Source: DASXVX01 sp036504075 | GTDB lineage: Bacteria; Bacillota; Sulfobacillia; Symbiobacteriales; Symbiobacteriaceae | Assembly (NCBI GenBank): GCA_036504075.1 | Contig: DASXVX010000072.1 | Location: 62,001-126,000, forward strand | Reading direction: 5' to 3' | Length of the DNA stretch: 64,000 bases | Part shown: positions 56,513 to 64,000 of the stretch, in pieces | How positions within the stretch are numbered: the first letter of the stretch is position 1 | Layout of the letters: each line of letters starts with the position of its first letter | The notes under the pieces: generated by a model | Database searches by the model: none | What the model saw: only the letters and a program-made list of their open reading frames with translations | What the model was told of the DNA's origin: nothing | Position numbers and translations under genes: made by a program

Positions 56513-59019
56513 AGGGGCGCCATTATCGGTGGGACACCGGCCTGCGGGTCCGGGTGCTGGGACTCCTGGTCTTCCTGGTGACGCTCCTGGTCGGATTGGG
56601 TGCGGCGTTTTCCTACACCTTCGCCCACGTTGATGCCGTGCAGCACCAGGCGGAGCGGACCCGTCAGAACGTGCTGGTGATGGAGCAGGTAACGGGTACA
56701 TTCAGTGAAATGACCTCCTCCTTGCGAGGTTTCCTTCTGACCGGGGACGAGTCGTTCCTCCGGCCGTACGACAAAGGCCGGGTCTCCCTGGAGTTCGCCC
56801 TGAACAAGCTGATTCTCACGGCCAACGGGGACCAACTGGCCCGGATTCACGATGCCGGCGAGCTCATTCGGAACTGGGAGGCGCAGGTGGCGGAACCGGA
56901 GATTGCCGCCAAGCGGGCCCATTCGCCCGCCGCCGGCGACCTGGTGGCCAGAGGCAGCGGGCCGAGTTACATCGACCAGGTTCGCCTGACGGCCGATGCC
57001 TACATCCAAGCGGAGTCGGACCGGTTGGACAAGGAGGCCAGTTCGGCTTCGGCCGCCGCCAGGGACTTGCAGCGGGGCACCTGGCTGGGAGTCGGTCTGG
57101 CTGCATTCATGGCCCTGGCGGGATTCCTGGTTGTCGCACGGGGCGTCACCCGGGCCACCGACGCCCTGGCGTCGGCGGCGGAAGCCATCGCCCGGGGCGA
57201 GCGGGGCGTCGTGGTGAACGCCACGCTGGACGGCGAGTTGCAGGAGGTAGCCGATGCCTTCTCGGCCATGTCCATGACGCTGGGCGCCCAGGAAGAGGAG
57301 CTGCAGGCGCAGCAGGAAGAACTGATCGCCCAGAATGAGGAGCTGCTGGCCCAGCAAGACGAACTGCAGGCCAAAGCGGAGCGATTGGAGCAGCAGGACC
57401 GGCGGCTTAGCCGCCTCAATCGCATGGGACAGGCCCTGATCGGCACCATTGAAATCGATCAGTTGAGCCATTTGATCCTCGATGAGTACCTGGACCTGTT
57501 CGGCGGCTCAGCCGGGGTGCTCCTGGTGACCGATCCGTTCAGCGACCAGATGATCGTCCAGGCGGAGCGGTGGCTCTCGCCCCGGTGGCGGGGCGCCCGC
57601 CTGACCCCCTCCGGCCCGCTGGCCCGCTGTGTTTCGAACGGCCAGGTCGTTACCGCTCACTACCCGGAGTCGCTCATGAAAGTGGAGGCCTGGCAGAGCG
57701 AATTCCCGGTGGCGCAGGAGACCTATATTCCCCTGGTCCATACCACCCGTGTGATCGCGGTCGTGATCGTCGCCGCCATGGAGCCCAACCAGCCCTCGGA
57801 CGAAGCCATGGGCCTATACAGCAGCATCGCCCGCCAGGCGTCCGTGGCCCTGGCGGCCGCGTTGAACCACCTGGAAGTGAAGCGGGGCCTGCAGGTGCTG
57901 CAGGAGCAGGCCGCCCAGGTGGAGGAGCTGAACGCCCAGCTGGAAGAGGAGCGGGACCGGGCGGCGGCACAGCTGGACATTTACCTGTCCATCGTCTCCA
58001 CCATGCCCGCGGGCGCCTGGCTGACGGATACCGGCGGGAACCCGCTGGTGGTCAACGCCACCTTCCGGGAGTTTTTCGGCGAGGTGCCCGACGGCGAAGA
58101 CCTGCAGTGCGTGCTGGAACAGATGCAAAAACAGTTGCCAAAGCACGACCCGTTCCTGGAAACGGTTCGTTCACTGATCGCTTCCCGGGACGGCAGCGGC
58201 GAAGGCCGCATCCGGCTCACGAATGGGTACGTGCTCCAGTGGTCCAGCGCCCCGGTGGGCAAAGCCCACGACCTGGTCGGCCGCCTCTTCACGTTCCAGG
58301 ACGTGACGGAACTGGCCAAGTTGGACCAGTTGAAGTCCGAGTTCGTCAATACCGTCAGCCACGAACTGCGCACGCCGCTGACATCGATCATGGGCTACCT
58401 GAGCCTGGTCCTGAACGGCCAGGTCGGCCCACTCGGCGATCAGCAGCGAGATTTCCTGGGCGTCGTGATGCGGAACACGGATCGCCTCTCCACCCTGATT
58501 AATGACCTCCTGGACGTCCAGCGGATCGAGTCGGGCCGGACGCCGCTGAACAAGCGGCCGGTGCAACTGGCGGAGATTGTGCGGCACGTCGCCGAAACGT
58601 TCCAGGTAGCCGCAGCGCAAAAAGGCCTGGCGTTTGAGGTGAGCATTCCACTGGAGGAGCTTCCGAACATCGAAGCCGATCCGGACCGCCTGACGCAGAT
58701 CGCGTCCAACCTGGTCAGCAACGCTGTGAAGTACACCCGGGAAGGCCGGATCAAGGTGACGGTCGCCAAAGGCCAGGACACCGTCAATGTCGTGGTCGAG
58801 GACACCGGCATCGGCATCCCCCAGGCAGAGCAGAAGCGGATCTTCGAAAAGTTCTACCGCGGTGAAAACCGGTACGCCCGGGAAGCCGGCGGCACCGGCC
58901 TGGGGCTATCGATCGTCAAGATGATGGTCGAAGAGCACGGCGGCGAAGTCCGAGTCGAAAGCCACCCGGGCAAAGGCTCCAGGTTCACGGTCACACTCCC
59001 GGCCCAAACGCCGGCCTGA
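56509..59019 (+). CDS. Hybrid-sensing histidine kinase (CHASE3-like, HAMP, GAF, PAS)
   Basis: The 836-aa protein has TM1 (about 12-36), an extracellular helical CHASE3-like region (about 40-188), TM2 (about 190-213) and HAMP. A coiled coil, GAF (about 305-450), a second coiled coil and PAS (about 485-590) follow. Next are HisKA with SHELRTPL (about 615) and HATPase_c with NLVSNAVKYT, DTGIGIP and GGTGLGLSIVK (about 724-835). It autophosphorylates on the His of the SHEL motif and probably passes the phosphate to the receiver protein encoded just upstream. Confidence 0.9.
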   Translation: MKGRHYRWDTGLRVRVLGLLVFLVTLLVGLGAAFSYTFAHVDAVQHQAERTRQNVLVMEQVTGTFSEMTSSLRGFLLTGDESFLRPYDKGRVSLEFALNKLILTANGDQLARIHDAGELIRNWEAQVAEPEIAAKRAHSPAAGDLVARGSGPSYIDQVRLTADAYIQAESDRLDKEASSASAAARDLQRGTWLGVGLAAFMALAGFLVVARGVTRATDALASAAEAIARGERGVVVNATLDGELQEVADAFSAMSMTLGAQEEELQAQQEELIAQNEELLAQQDELQAKAERLEQQDRRLSRLNRMGQALIGTIEIDQLSHLILDEYLDLFGGSAGVLLVTDPFSDQMIVQAERWLSPRWRGARLTPSGPLARCVSNGQVVTAHYPESLMKVEAWQSEFPVAQETYIPLVHTTRVIAVVIVAAMEPNQPSDEAMGLYSSIARQASVALAAALNHLEVKRGLQVLQEQAAQVEELNAQLEEERDRAAAQLDIYLSIVSTMPAGAWLTDTGGNPLVVNATFREFFGEVPDGEDLQCVLEQMQKQLPKHDPFLETVRSLIASRDGSGEGRIRLTNGYVLQWSSAPVGKAHDLVGRLFTFQDVTELAKLDQLKSEFVNTVSHELRTPLTSIMGYLSLVLNGQVGPLGDQQRDFLGVVMRNTDRLSTLINDLLDVQRIESGRTPLNKRPVQLAEIVRHVAETFQVAAAQKGLAFEVSIPLEELPNIEADPDRLTQIASNLVSNAVKYTREGRIKVTVAKGQDTVNVVVEDTGIGIPQAEQKRIFEKFYRGENRYAREAGGTGLGLSIVKMMVEEHGGEVRVESHPGKGSRFTVTLPAQTPA

Positions 59020-59269
59020 GGCCGGGCAAGGCGCCCAGGCATGCCGCTCCAGGGACGCAGGGGCGAACCCCGAAGGGGGAGCCCCGAACCGTCCGGGAGC
59101 GGCGCTGCGCGTCTATACAACACCATTCGCACGATGCCAGGATTTTCTGACCTGACCTCCCTCCCCGCGAAAAAAGAACCACCAGCCCGCCGCCGGTGGA
59201 GCCATTTGGAAAGCCAGCCGGAATAAACCCGCCCTGGCCGGGGGCCGCGAGGAGTCATCGAGGCGAAAG

Positions 59270-59419
59270 TTGAAAGATTCGCAGCCGCAGTGGCGCGCCC
59301 TTGCGGCGACGGCAATCATCGCCTACATGGGAGCAAGGACGCCCACGAAGGCGAGAATCATCACAAAGGTAAGCGCCCCGCAGACGACGAAGCAGCCCCC
59401 GGATCAGGGCGGGTGCTAA
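59270..59419 (+). CDS. Possible small membrane peptide, 49 aa
   Basis: A TTG at 59270 follows GAGGCGAAAG. The peptide has one short hydrophobic segment (WRALAATAIIAYMGA) and a basic, Thr/Pro-rich tail. It is the only candidate in the 462-bp gap 59020-59481, which otherwise shows GC-rich hairpins but no clear gene. Confidence 0.3.
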   Translation: MKDSQPQWRALAATAIIAYMGARTPTKARIITKVSAPQTTKQPPDQGGC

Positions 59420-59481
59420 GCAGCAGGACCGGAAGGCCCTGCTCTCGAAGCTTCTACAACCGCGAAGAGGGAGGCAAGAGA

Positions 59482-60030
59482 ATGGCAGAAAGCTGCAAGG
59501 CCTGTGGCAAGGACCTGACCAGAAAAGTCCTGTGGGAATACAAAGGCGTGCCAGTGTGGCTCTGCCCCGACTGCGCCGCCCTCCCCCTCAATCGGCGTTA
59601 CGACCTGCTAAAAACGGTCATTCGCGAGATCGACCAGGGAGAGAAAGACCGGGCCGCGGCGCAGATTCGCTACCGGACCGACATCCTCGAAGAGCAAGTC
59701 GAGCCGCTGATTCTCCACGCATTCCTGGACTTGATTCAGGAGCGGAAGGCGGCAGGCAAGCGAGAACTGGTCGCCACCCACGAAACCATTGCCCTCTGGC
59801 TCGCCGACCGCACCACCCTGCCCATCAGGGCCACCCATGTGCAGGCCCTCACTCTGGCCCTGCGGGACGGCCTGATTATCGCCGTAGGCGGCGGCGGCAT
59901 CGGCCGGCCCAATACGTACGACACCCGGGAGAACGACATGGGGATCGACGCCTTTTGGGACCAGGTGGACGCCTTTCTCGCCGTCTGGCGGGTGCCGAAT
60001 CGGAAGACGCTCCTGCAAATCGACCCCTGA
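59482..60030 (+). CDS. Zinc-ribbon hypothetical protein, 182 aa
   Basis: The ATG at 59482 follows GGGAGGCAAGAG. The N-terminal CKACGKDL and CPDCAALP pairs form a zinc ribbon. The C-terminal part is helical, with WLADRTTLPIRATHVQAL resembling a winged helix. No enzyme motif is visible. The family is unknown. Confidence 0.6.
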   Translation: MAESCKACGKDLTRKVLWEYKGVPVWLCPDCAALPLNRRYDLLKTVIREIDQGEKDRAAAQIRYRTDILEEQVEPLILHAFLDLIQERKAAGKRELVATHETIALWLADRTTLPIRATHVQALTLALRDGLIIAVGGGGIGRPNTYDTRENDMGIDAFWDQVDAFLAVWRVPNRKTLLQIDP

Positions 60031-60112
60031 GCGAAAAATTAGTTGCCTCCCGCCTTTTGCTCCGCAAAAGTCTGCCGGCCGCTCCGGCGACTGACGGAGT
60101 CAGTCGCGAAAC

Positions 60113-60150
60113 GGGCGCCCATTCCCAGCGGAAGGGCGCCCTTCGGTTAC
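60113..60150 (+). terminator. Terminator-like stem
   Basis: GGGCGCCC at 60113-60120 and 60134-60141 is self-complementary and followed by TTCGGTT. It lies between convergent genes. Confidence 0.45.
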
Positions 60151-60156
60151 GCTTCA

Positions 60157-60840
60157 CTAGTGGTTGTCGTGGTGCGGCATCTTCGGAATCAGCCAGTTGA
60201 CGAGTGCCGCTTCGGACCGTGTCTGCATGTAGATCAGGCCCGGCCCGGTGAACTCACAGACCAGGCCTTCACCGCTGGCAACGCTTGCGAACCAGCCGGC
60301 GGCGGCCTTTTTCACGGCAAACCCGATACCGTCGCTGAAAGCGACCACATGGTCCGTGTCTACAATGTACCGCTCGCCCGCGCCCAGCTGCTTTGAGTGC
60401 AGGGCGCCGTATGTATTGAACAGCAGCAGGCCGTGCCCCTGGACCCGCAGCAGGAAGAGGCTCCCGCTGCCGAAGAAGCCCCGTGAGCCGCCCCACTTGC
60501 TGTCGACGTTCAGCGCTGCCGACCCGCCCAGGAACGCCCCGGACTTCAGGAACATGGTCTGCCCCTGCAGTTCCAGGGGGGCGATGTCGCCCGGGAGCGT
60601 GGGCGCCAGGGTCAGTTCGCCCGGCCCGCCCACAGCCTCATACTTGCTGGTGAAGAACGATTCGCCACCCAGGACCGACCGACCCAGGGCGCCCAGGAAT
60701 CCACCTTTCATCTCCGTCCGGAGCTGCATGTTCGGGCTCATGGACACCATGGCGCCGCCGTTTGCCTGGATCTCCTCGCCCGGCTCCACAGTCAGCACAC
60801 CCAACGAGAAGCTGGGCTGGTACAGAATCTCATACTTCAT
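60157..60840 (-). CDS. AIM24/TIGR00266 family protein
   Basis: The 227-aa protein matches the AIM24-like family (PF01987): an opening YEILYQPSFSLGVLTVEPGE, repeated GG turns (GGAMVSMSP, GGESFFTSKYEA), and the LLRVQGHGLLLFNTYGAL segment. These proteins form trimeric double-stranded beta-helix barrels of unclear cellular role. Full length. It is host chromosomal. Confidence 0.85.
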   Translation of the reverse strand: MKYEILYQPSFSLGVLTVEPGEEIQANGGAMVSMSPNMQLRTEMKGGFLGALGRSVLGGESFFTSKYEAVGGPGELTLAPTLPGDIAPLELQGQTMFLKSGAFLGGSAALNVDSKWGGSRGFFGSGSLFLLRVQGHGLLLFNTYGALHSKQLGAGERYIVDTDHVVAFSDGIGFAVKKAAAGWFASVASGEGLVCEFTGPGLIYMQTRSEAALVNWLIPKMPHHDNH

Positions 60841-60925
60841 ACCCGTTACCTCCCCCGATAATCCAGTGACCGATTCGTGATTCCATCCAGCCCCGAAAAA
60901 TCCCTGCCCGGATTAGTCGGAAAGA

Positions 60926-60969
60926 TGTGAAATGGCCGCCTGCGCTGATGCGCCGGCGGCCATTTCACA
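60926..60969. terminator. Bidirectional hairpin between minus-strand genes
   Basis: Fifteen-base arms TGTGAAATGGCCGCC and GGCGGCCATTTCACA are perfect complements around a 14-base loop. They lie between the Mrp and AIM24 genes. Confidence 0.7.
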
Positions 60970-60980
60970 TGATGTGGAGT

Positions 60981-62099
60981 CTAGAGCACCCTCAGATCAT
61001 CGGTCCAGACCTTGGGCGGCGAGAGCTTGACAAGGCTCCGGGCGGCCTCCAGGTATGCCTGAGAGGCCGGATGGTCTTCCTTGTCCGCCACGATCGGGTC
61101 ACCCACGTCGGAACCCAGGCGGACGTCGCCCACCAGGGGAACGCGGGCCAGCACGTCGCAGCCGAGGTTGGCCGCCAGCGCCTGCGCGCCGCCCTTGCCG
61201 AAGATCTCGTGCCGCTTGTCGCAGTTGTCGCAAATGAAATAGGCCATGTTTTCGATGACCCCGATCACCCGCTGATTGACTTTAGCGGCCATGGAGCCCA
61301 CCCGGCTGGCCACCTGGGCGGCGGCGGCCTGCGGCGTCGTGACCAGGACGAGGTCCGTGTTCGGCAGCATCTGGCTGACCGAAAGTGCCACGTCGCCCGT
61401 GCCCGGCGGCAGGTCGATCAGGAGGTAGTCCAGCTTGCCCCACTGCACGTTGACCAGGAACTGCTCGATCATTTTCCCCAGCATGGGGCCGCGCCAGATG
61501 ATCGCCTGGTCTTCGGGCACCAGCGACCCGGCGGAGATGAAGCGAATGCCGTGCGCCCAGACCGGCAGCAGCGTCTGCTCGTCGAGTTGCTCCGGGCGGG
61601 CCATGTTGCCGAGCATCCGCGGGATCGAGAAGCCGTAGATGTCGGCGTCGATGATGCCGACCTCATAGCCCAGCTTCTTGAGCGCCACCGCCATGTTGAC
61701 CGTGGTGGTGGACTTGCCCACGCCGCCCTTGCCGCTGGCGATGCCGACAATCGTCGTGCGGGAAGCCAGCTGCATGGTGGACTGGGCCGCATCCGCGTGC
61801 GGCGCCCCGTTCCCGCCCCGGACTTTTGCCGCCACGGCCGCCTTTTCCGCGTCCGTCATGGCGCCGAAGAAGGTCGTAACTTTTTCGACCCCGGCAATCG
61901 CCTTGACCGCCTTTTCCACATCCTGCTCGAACTTGAACTTGAGCGGGCAGCCCTTCACCGTCAGGTTAATGGTCACCGCAACGTTTCCACCATCGATTTG
62001 AATGTCCTTGACCATATCCAGCTCAACTACGTCGCGGTGTAATTCCGGGTCGTTGACGGCCTTCAGTGCTTCCATGACCTGCTCGCGGGTAACAGCCAT
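60981..62099 (-). CDS. mrp: Mrp/ApbC-type Fe-S cluster carrier ATPase
   Basis: The ATG at 62099 opens a 372-aa protein. A MIP18/DUF59 domain (about 5-80) is fused to a ParA-like P-loop ATPase with GKGGVGKST (123-131). The two cysteines of ICDNCDKRH (about 290) bridge the Fe-S cluster across a dimer in this family. It transfers clusters to apo-enzymes. Family length is typical. Confidence 0.9.
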   Translation of the reverse strand: MAVTREQVMEALKAVNDPELHRDVVELDMVKDIQIDGGNVAVTINLTVKGCPLKFKFEQDVEKAVKAIAGVEKVTTFFGAMTDAEKAAVAAKVRGGNGAPHADAAQSTMQLASRTTIVGIASGKGGVGKSTTTVNMAVALKKLGYEVGIIDADIYGFSIPRMLGNMARPEQLDEQTLLPVWAHGIRFISAGSLVPEDQAIIWRGPMLGKMIEQFLVNVQWGKLDYLLIDLPPGTGDVALSVSQMLPNTDLVLVTTPQAAAAQVASRVGSMAAKVNQRVIGVIENMAYFICDNCDKRHEIFGKGGAQALAANLGCDVLARVPLVGDVRLGSDVGDPIVADKEDHPASQAYLEAARSLVKLSPPKVWTDDLRVL

Positions 62100-62342
62100 C
62101 GTTTGTCGTTCCTCCTGAGGCCTGAAATTCACGGCCTTTGGCTATAGTCTCTCCGGCTCATTATCACCGAATCACGCCGGCGCCCGCGGTGATGTTGATC
62201 ACACGGGCCGCCGAACAGGCACCTGCCTATTCTGACGACCGGCGCCCTCCTCCTGGTACGGGTGGCAAATAGCATGCCTGGGAATCTGTACGTAAACCGA
62301 AGCCCGCCCGGACGCCGGGCGGGCTATTGAACTTCACGCAAC

Positions 62343-62756
62343 TCACGCCTTGAACCTGGCCAGCAGCGCCTGGTACATGTCCGGCGCGGCCTTTGCGATG
62401 GCGATGGCCCGCCCCTGGGCGTTGATGAAGCCGTGCATGGTGAACCCTTCGCATAGCAACTTGCCGTCATCGGCCCGGACGATCCGGTACATGAACTTGA
62501 TCCGAGCGGGGGTCAGTTCGGCAACGGTCGTCTCCACGTTGACCACGTCGTCGTACCGGGCGGGGAACAGATAGCGCAGGCCGGCCTCCGCCACCGGGAC
62601 GTTGATGCCCCGCCGGGCGAATTCCGTGTAGGGCATTCCCCAGGACCGGATGAGGTCGGTGCGGCCCACTTCGAACCAAATCAGGTAGTTGGCGTTGTAG
62701 ACGACGCCCATGGCGTCGGTGTCGGCGAAATTGACCCGAATGGACGTGACCGGCAT
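62343..62756 (-). CDS. YbgC/FadM-type acyl-CoA thioesterase
   Basis: The 137-aa hotdog-fold protein has the active-site signature DTDAMGVVYNANY at 12-24, and the general base is the second Asp. The length is normal for the family. The ATG follows AGGAGGG, 12 bp after the pyruvate kinase stop, so the two are probably cotranscribed. The substrate is not predictable from sequence. Confidence 0.87.
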   Translation of the reverse strand: MPVTSIRVNFADTDAMGVVYNANYLIWFEVGRTDLIRSWGMPYTEFARRGINVPVAEAGLRYLFPARYDDVVNVETTVAELTPARIKFMYRIVRADDGKLLCEGFTMHGFINAQGRAIAIAKAAPDMYQALLARFKA

Positions 62757-62768
62757 CGGAACCCTCCT

Positions 62769-64000
62769 CTAGCGCACCGTGACCTCGCCCCGGAGAATCT
62801 GGCCCCGGGTAACGTCCAGCGTAATGGTCATGCCATCTTTGATGCGGAGGGTGGCCCGCTCGGCGCCCACGATGACCGGCTTGCCGAGCGAAATCCCCGC
62901 CACCGCTGCGTGGGAGGTGAGACCGCCCTCTTCCGTCACGATGCCGGCGCACAGCTCCATGGCCGGGACGTAATTCGATTCGGTGAGCGTCGTGATGATA
63001 ATGTCGCCCGCCTGCACCTTTTCGATGTCGTCGGCGGTGATCACGACCCGGGCCCGGCCGCTGACCGGTGTCCGGCCAATGCCGGTGCCCCGCACCAGCA
63101 CGTCCGCGACGGTATGTACTTTGATCAGGTTGGTGGTGCCCTGAACGCCTGCAGGCACGCCGGCGGTAATGACGACCAGGTCGCCGTTCTGGACGATGCC
63201 CGTCTCCAGGGCGCCTTCCACGGCCCGGTCCATCATGGCGTCGGTATCCGGCGTCTCCGGCTTTACTACCGTCGTGACGCCCCAGACGAGGTTGAGCTTG
63301 CGGGCCACGGCCTCATCGGGTGTCACCGCCACGATGGGACTGGCGGGCCGGTACTTACTGACCATGCGGGCCGTGAAGCCCGACCGGGTGCCCGAAATGA
63401 TCGCCCGGGCGCCCAGGTCGGCGGCCGAGGTCACCGTCGCGTGGGAGATGGCATCCGTTACGGTGCCCAGTTGGCCGGTCCGGCGCTTGCGGTTCAGAAT
63501 GCCTTCGTAGTCCAGTTCTGCCTCCACCCGGGCGGCAATATTGGCCATGGTCTTGACCGCTTCGACCGGGTAATGGCCGGCGGCGGATTCGGCGGAGAGC
63601 ATGATGGCGTCGGTCCCGTCAATAATAGCGTTGGCCACGTCCGAAGCCTCGGCCCGGGTCGGGCGGGGTTTCGTGACCATCGATTCCAGCATCTGCGTCG
63701 CGGTGATCACCGGCTTGCCAAGCTGGTTGGCCCGCTCAATCATCCGCTTCTGCATCATCGGGACTTCTTCCGTCGCCACTTCCACCCCCAGGTCGCCTCG
63801 GGCCACCATGAGCCCGTTGGCGACCTGCAGGATATTTTCCAGGTTGTCGAAGCCTTCCTGGCTCTCGACTTTGGCGATAATGTGCTGGTTGCCCCCGACC
63901 TCTTCAATGACCCGGCGGATGTCCAGCACATCCTGCGCCTTGCGAATGAACGAGCCGGCAACAAAATCCACGCCCATGCGGACGCCGAACCGGATGTCGT
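62769..64000 (-). CDS. pyk: Pyruvate kinase, 5' end outside the window
   Basis: The frame is open to the window edge, giving the last 410 codons. It contains the catalytic-barrel segment GDLGVEVATEEVPMMQKRMI and ATQMLESM, and the C-domain. It ends with an extra PEP-utilising 'mobile' domain with TSHAAVAGISLGKPVIVG, as in Bacillus and related Firmicutes. It catalyses phosphoenolpyruvate + ADP to pyruvate + ATP. The true start lies beyond base 64000. Confidence 0.95.
   Translation of the reverse strand, partial: DIRFGVRMGVDFVAGSFIRKAQDVLDIRRVIEEVGGNQHIIAKVESQEGFDNLENILQVANGLMVARGDLGVEVATEEVPMMQKRMIERANQLGKPVITATQMLESMVTKPRPTRAEASDVANAIIDGTDAIMLSAESAAGHYPVEAVKTMANIAARVEAELDYEGILNRKRRTGQLGTVTDAISHATVTSAADLGARAIISGTRSGFTARMVSKYRPASPIVAVTPDEAVARKLNLVWGVTTVVKPETPDTDAMMDRAVEGALETGIVQNGDLVVITAGVPAGVQGTTNLIKVHTVADVLVRGTGIGRTPVSGRARVVITADDIEKVQAGDIIITTLTESNYVPAMELCAGIVTEEGGLTSHAAVAGISLGKPVIVGAERATLRIKDGMTITLDVTRGQILRGEVTVR

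Noticed and set aside
60927..62042. 371-codon plus-strand ORF opposite mrp
   Set aside because: The minus strand encodes a clear Mrp ATPase with all motifs. The plus frame is rich in His, Arg and Asp with no known pattern.
1..64000. CRISPR arrays or transposase/IS elements
   Set aside because: No regularly spaced repeats with unique spacers, and no transposase-like ORF or terminal inverted repeats were seen.

Overview
The window is GC-rich DNA, apparently from a Gram-positive spore-forming lineage (high-GC Firmicutes, Symbiobacterium-like; the genus is an inference). Supporting signs are strong GGAGG ribosome binding sites, frequent GTG/TTG starts, an SLH-domain surface protein, a pyruvate kinase with a C-terminal PEP-mobile domain, a Bacillus-type LexA box and two SpoVS-family genes. 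About 52 kb is an integrated virus-like element and the last 11.6 kb is ordinary chromosome.

Right end and lysogeny module (47.3-52.4 kb): the element stops at the 3' half of a tRNA-Leu gene (attR). Next to it are a tyrosine integrase, three 11-bp-spaced direct repeats, an ImmA/IrrE-type metallopeptidase behind a LexA box, a two-gene membrane-protein cassette, and a divergent cI/cro switch. Four copies of a 17-bp operator sit in that switch, two of them inside the spacers of the opposing promoters. The matching intact tRNA-Leu (attL) is not in the window, so the left boundary probably lies beyond base 1.

Early and replication module (47.2-25.1 kb, nearly all on the minus strand): small regulators, two tandem SpoVS-like genes, a replication-initiator-like protein, a giant ORF joining an acyl-carrier-protein-like domain to a ParB/HTH domain, an HNH-type protein, a DNA methyltransferase, Xre and winged-helix proteins, an S1-domain protein, an SF2 helicase and a tandem ribbon-helix-helix regulator.

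Particle and lysis module (24.7-1.0 kb): a long minus-strand run of small proteins, many with one or two membrane anchors, Pro-rich linkers and an external domain (FnIII, lytic transglycosylase-like). With them are three or four candidate capsid proteins and a repeat-rich spike-like protein. I recognise no terminase, portal, HK97-type protease, tape measure or tail gene, and no packaging ATPase. The gene content fits an internal-membrane or otherwise non-tailed virus better than a caudovirus. Embedded on the plus strand are a second tyrosine recombinase and a small operon with two membrane-anchored retropepsin-like aspartic proteases. A lysis block follows (holin-like, glucosaminidase, papain-like peptidase).

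Chromosomal flank (52.4-64 kb): SLH/Ig-like surface protein, response regulator and hybrid-sensing histidine kinase, a zinc-ribbon protein, an AIM24-family protein, an Mrp-type Fe-S carrier ATPase, a YbgC-type thioesterase and the 3' part of pyruvate kinase.
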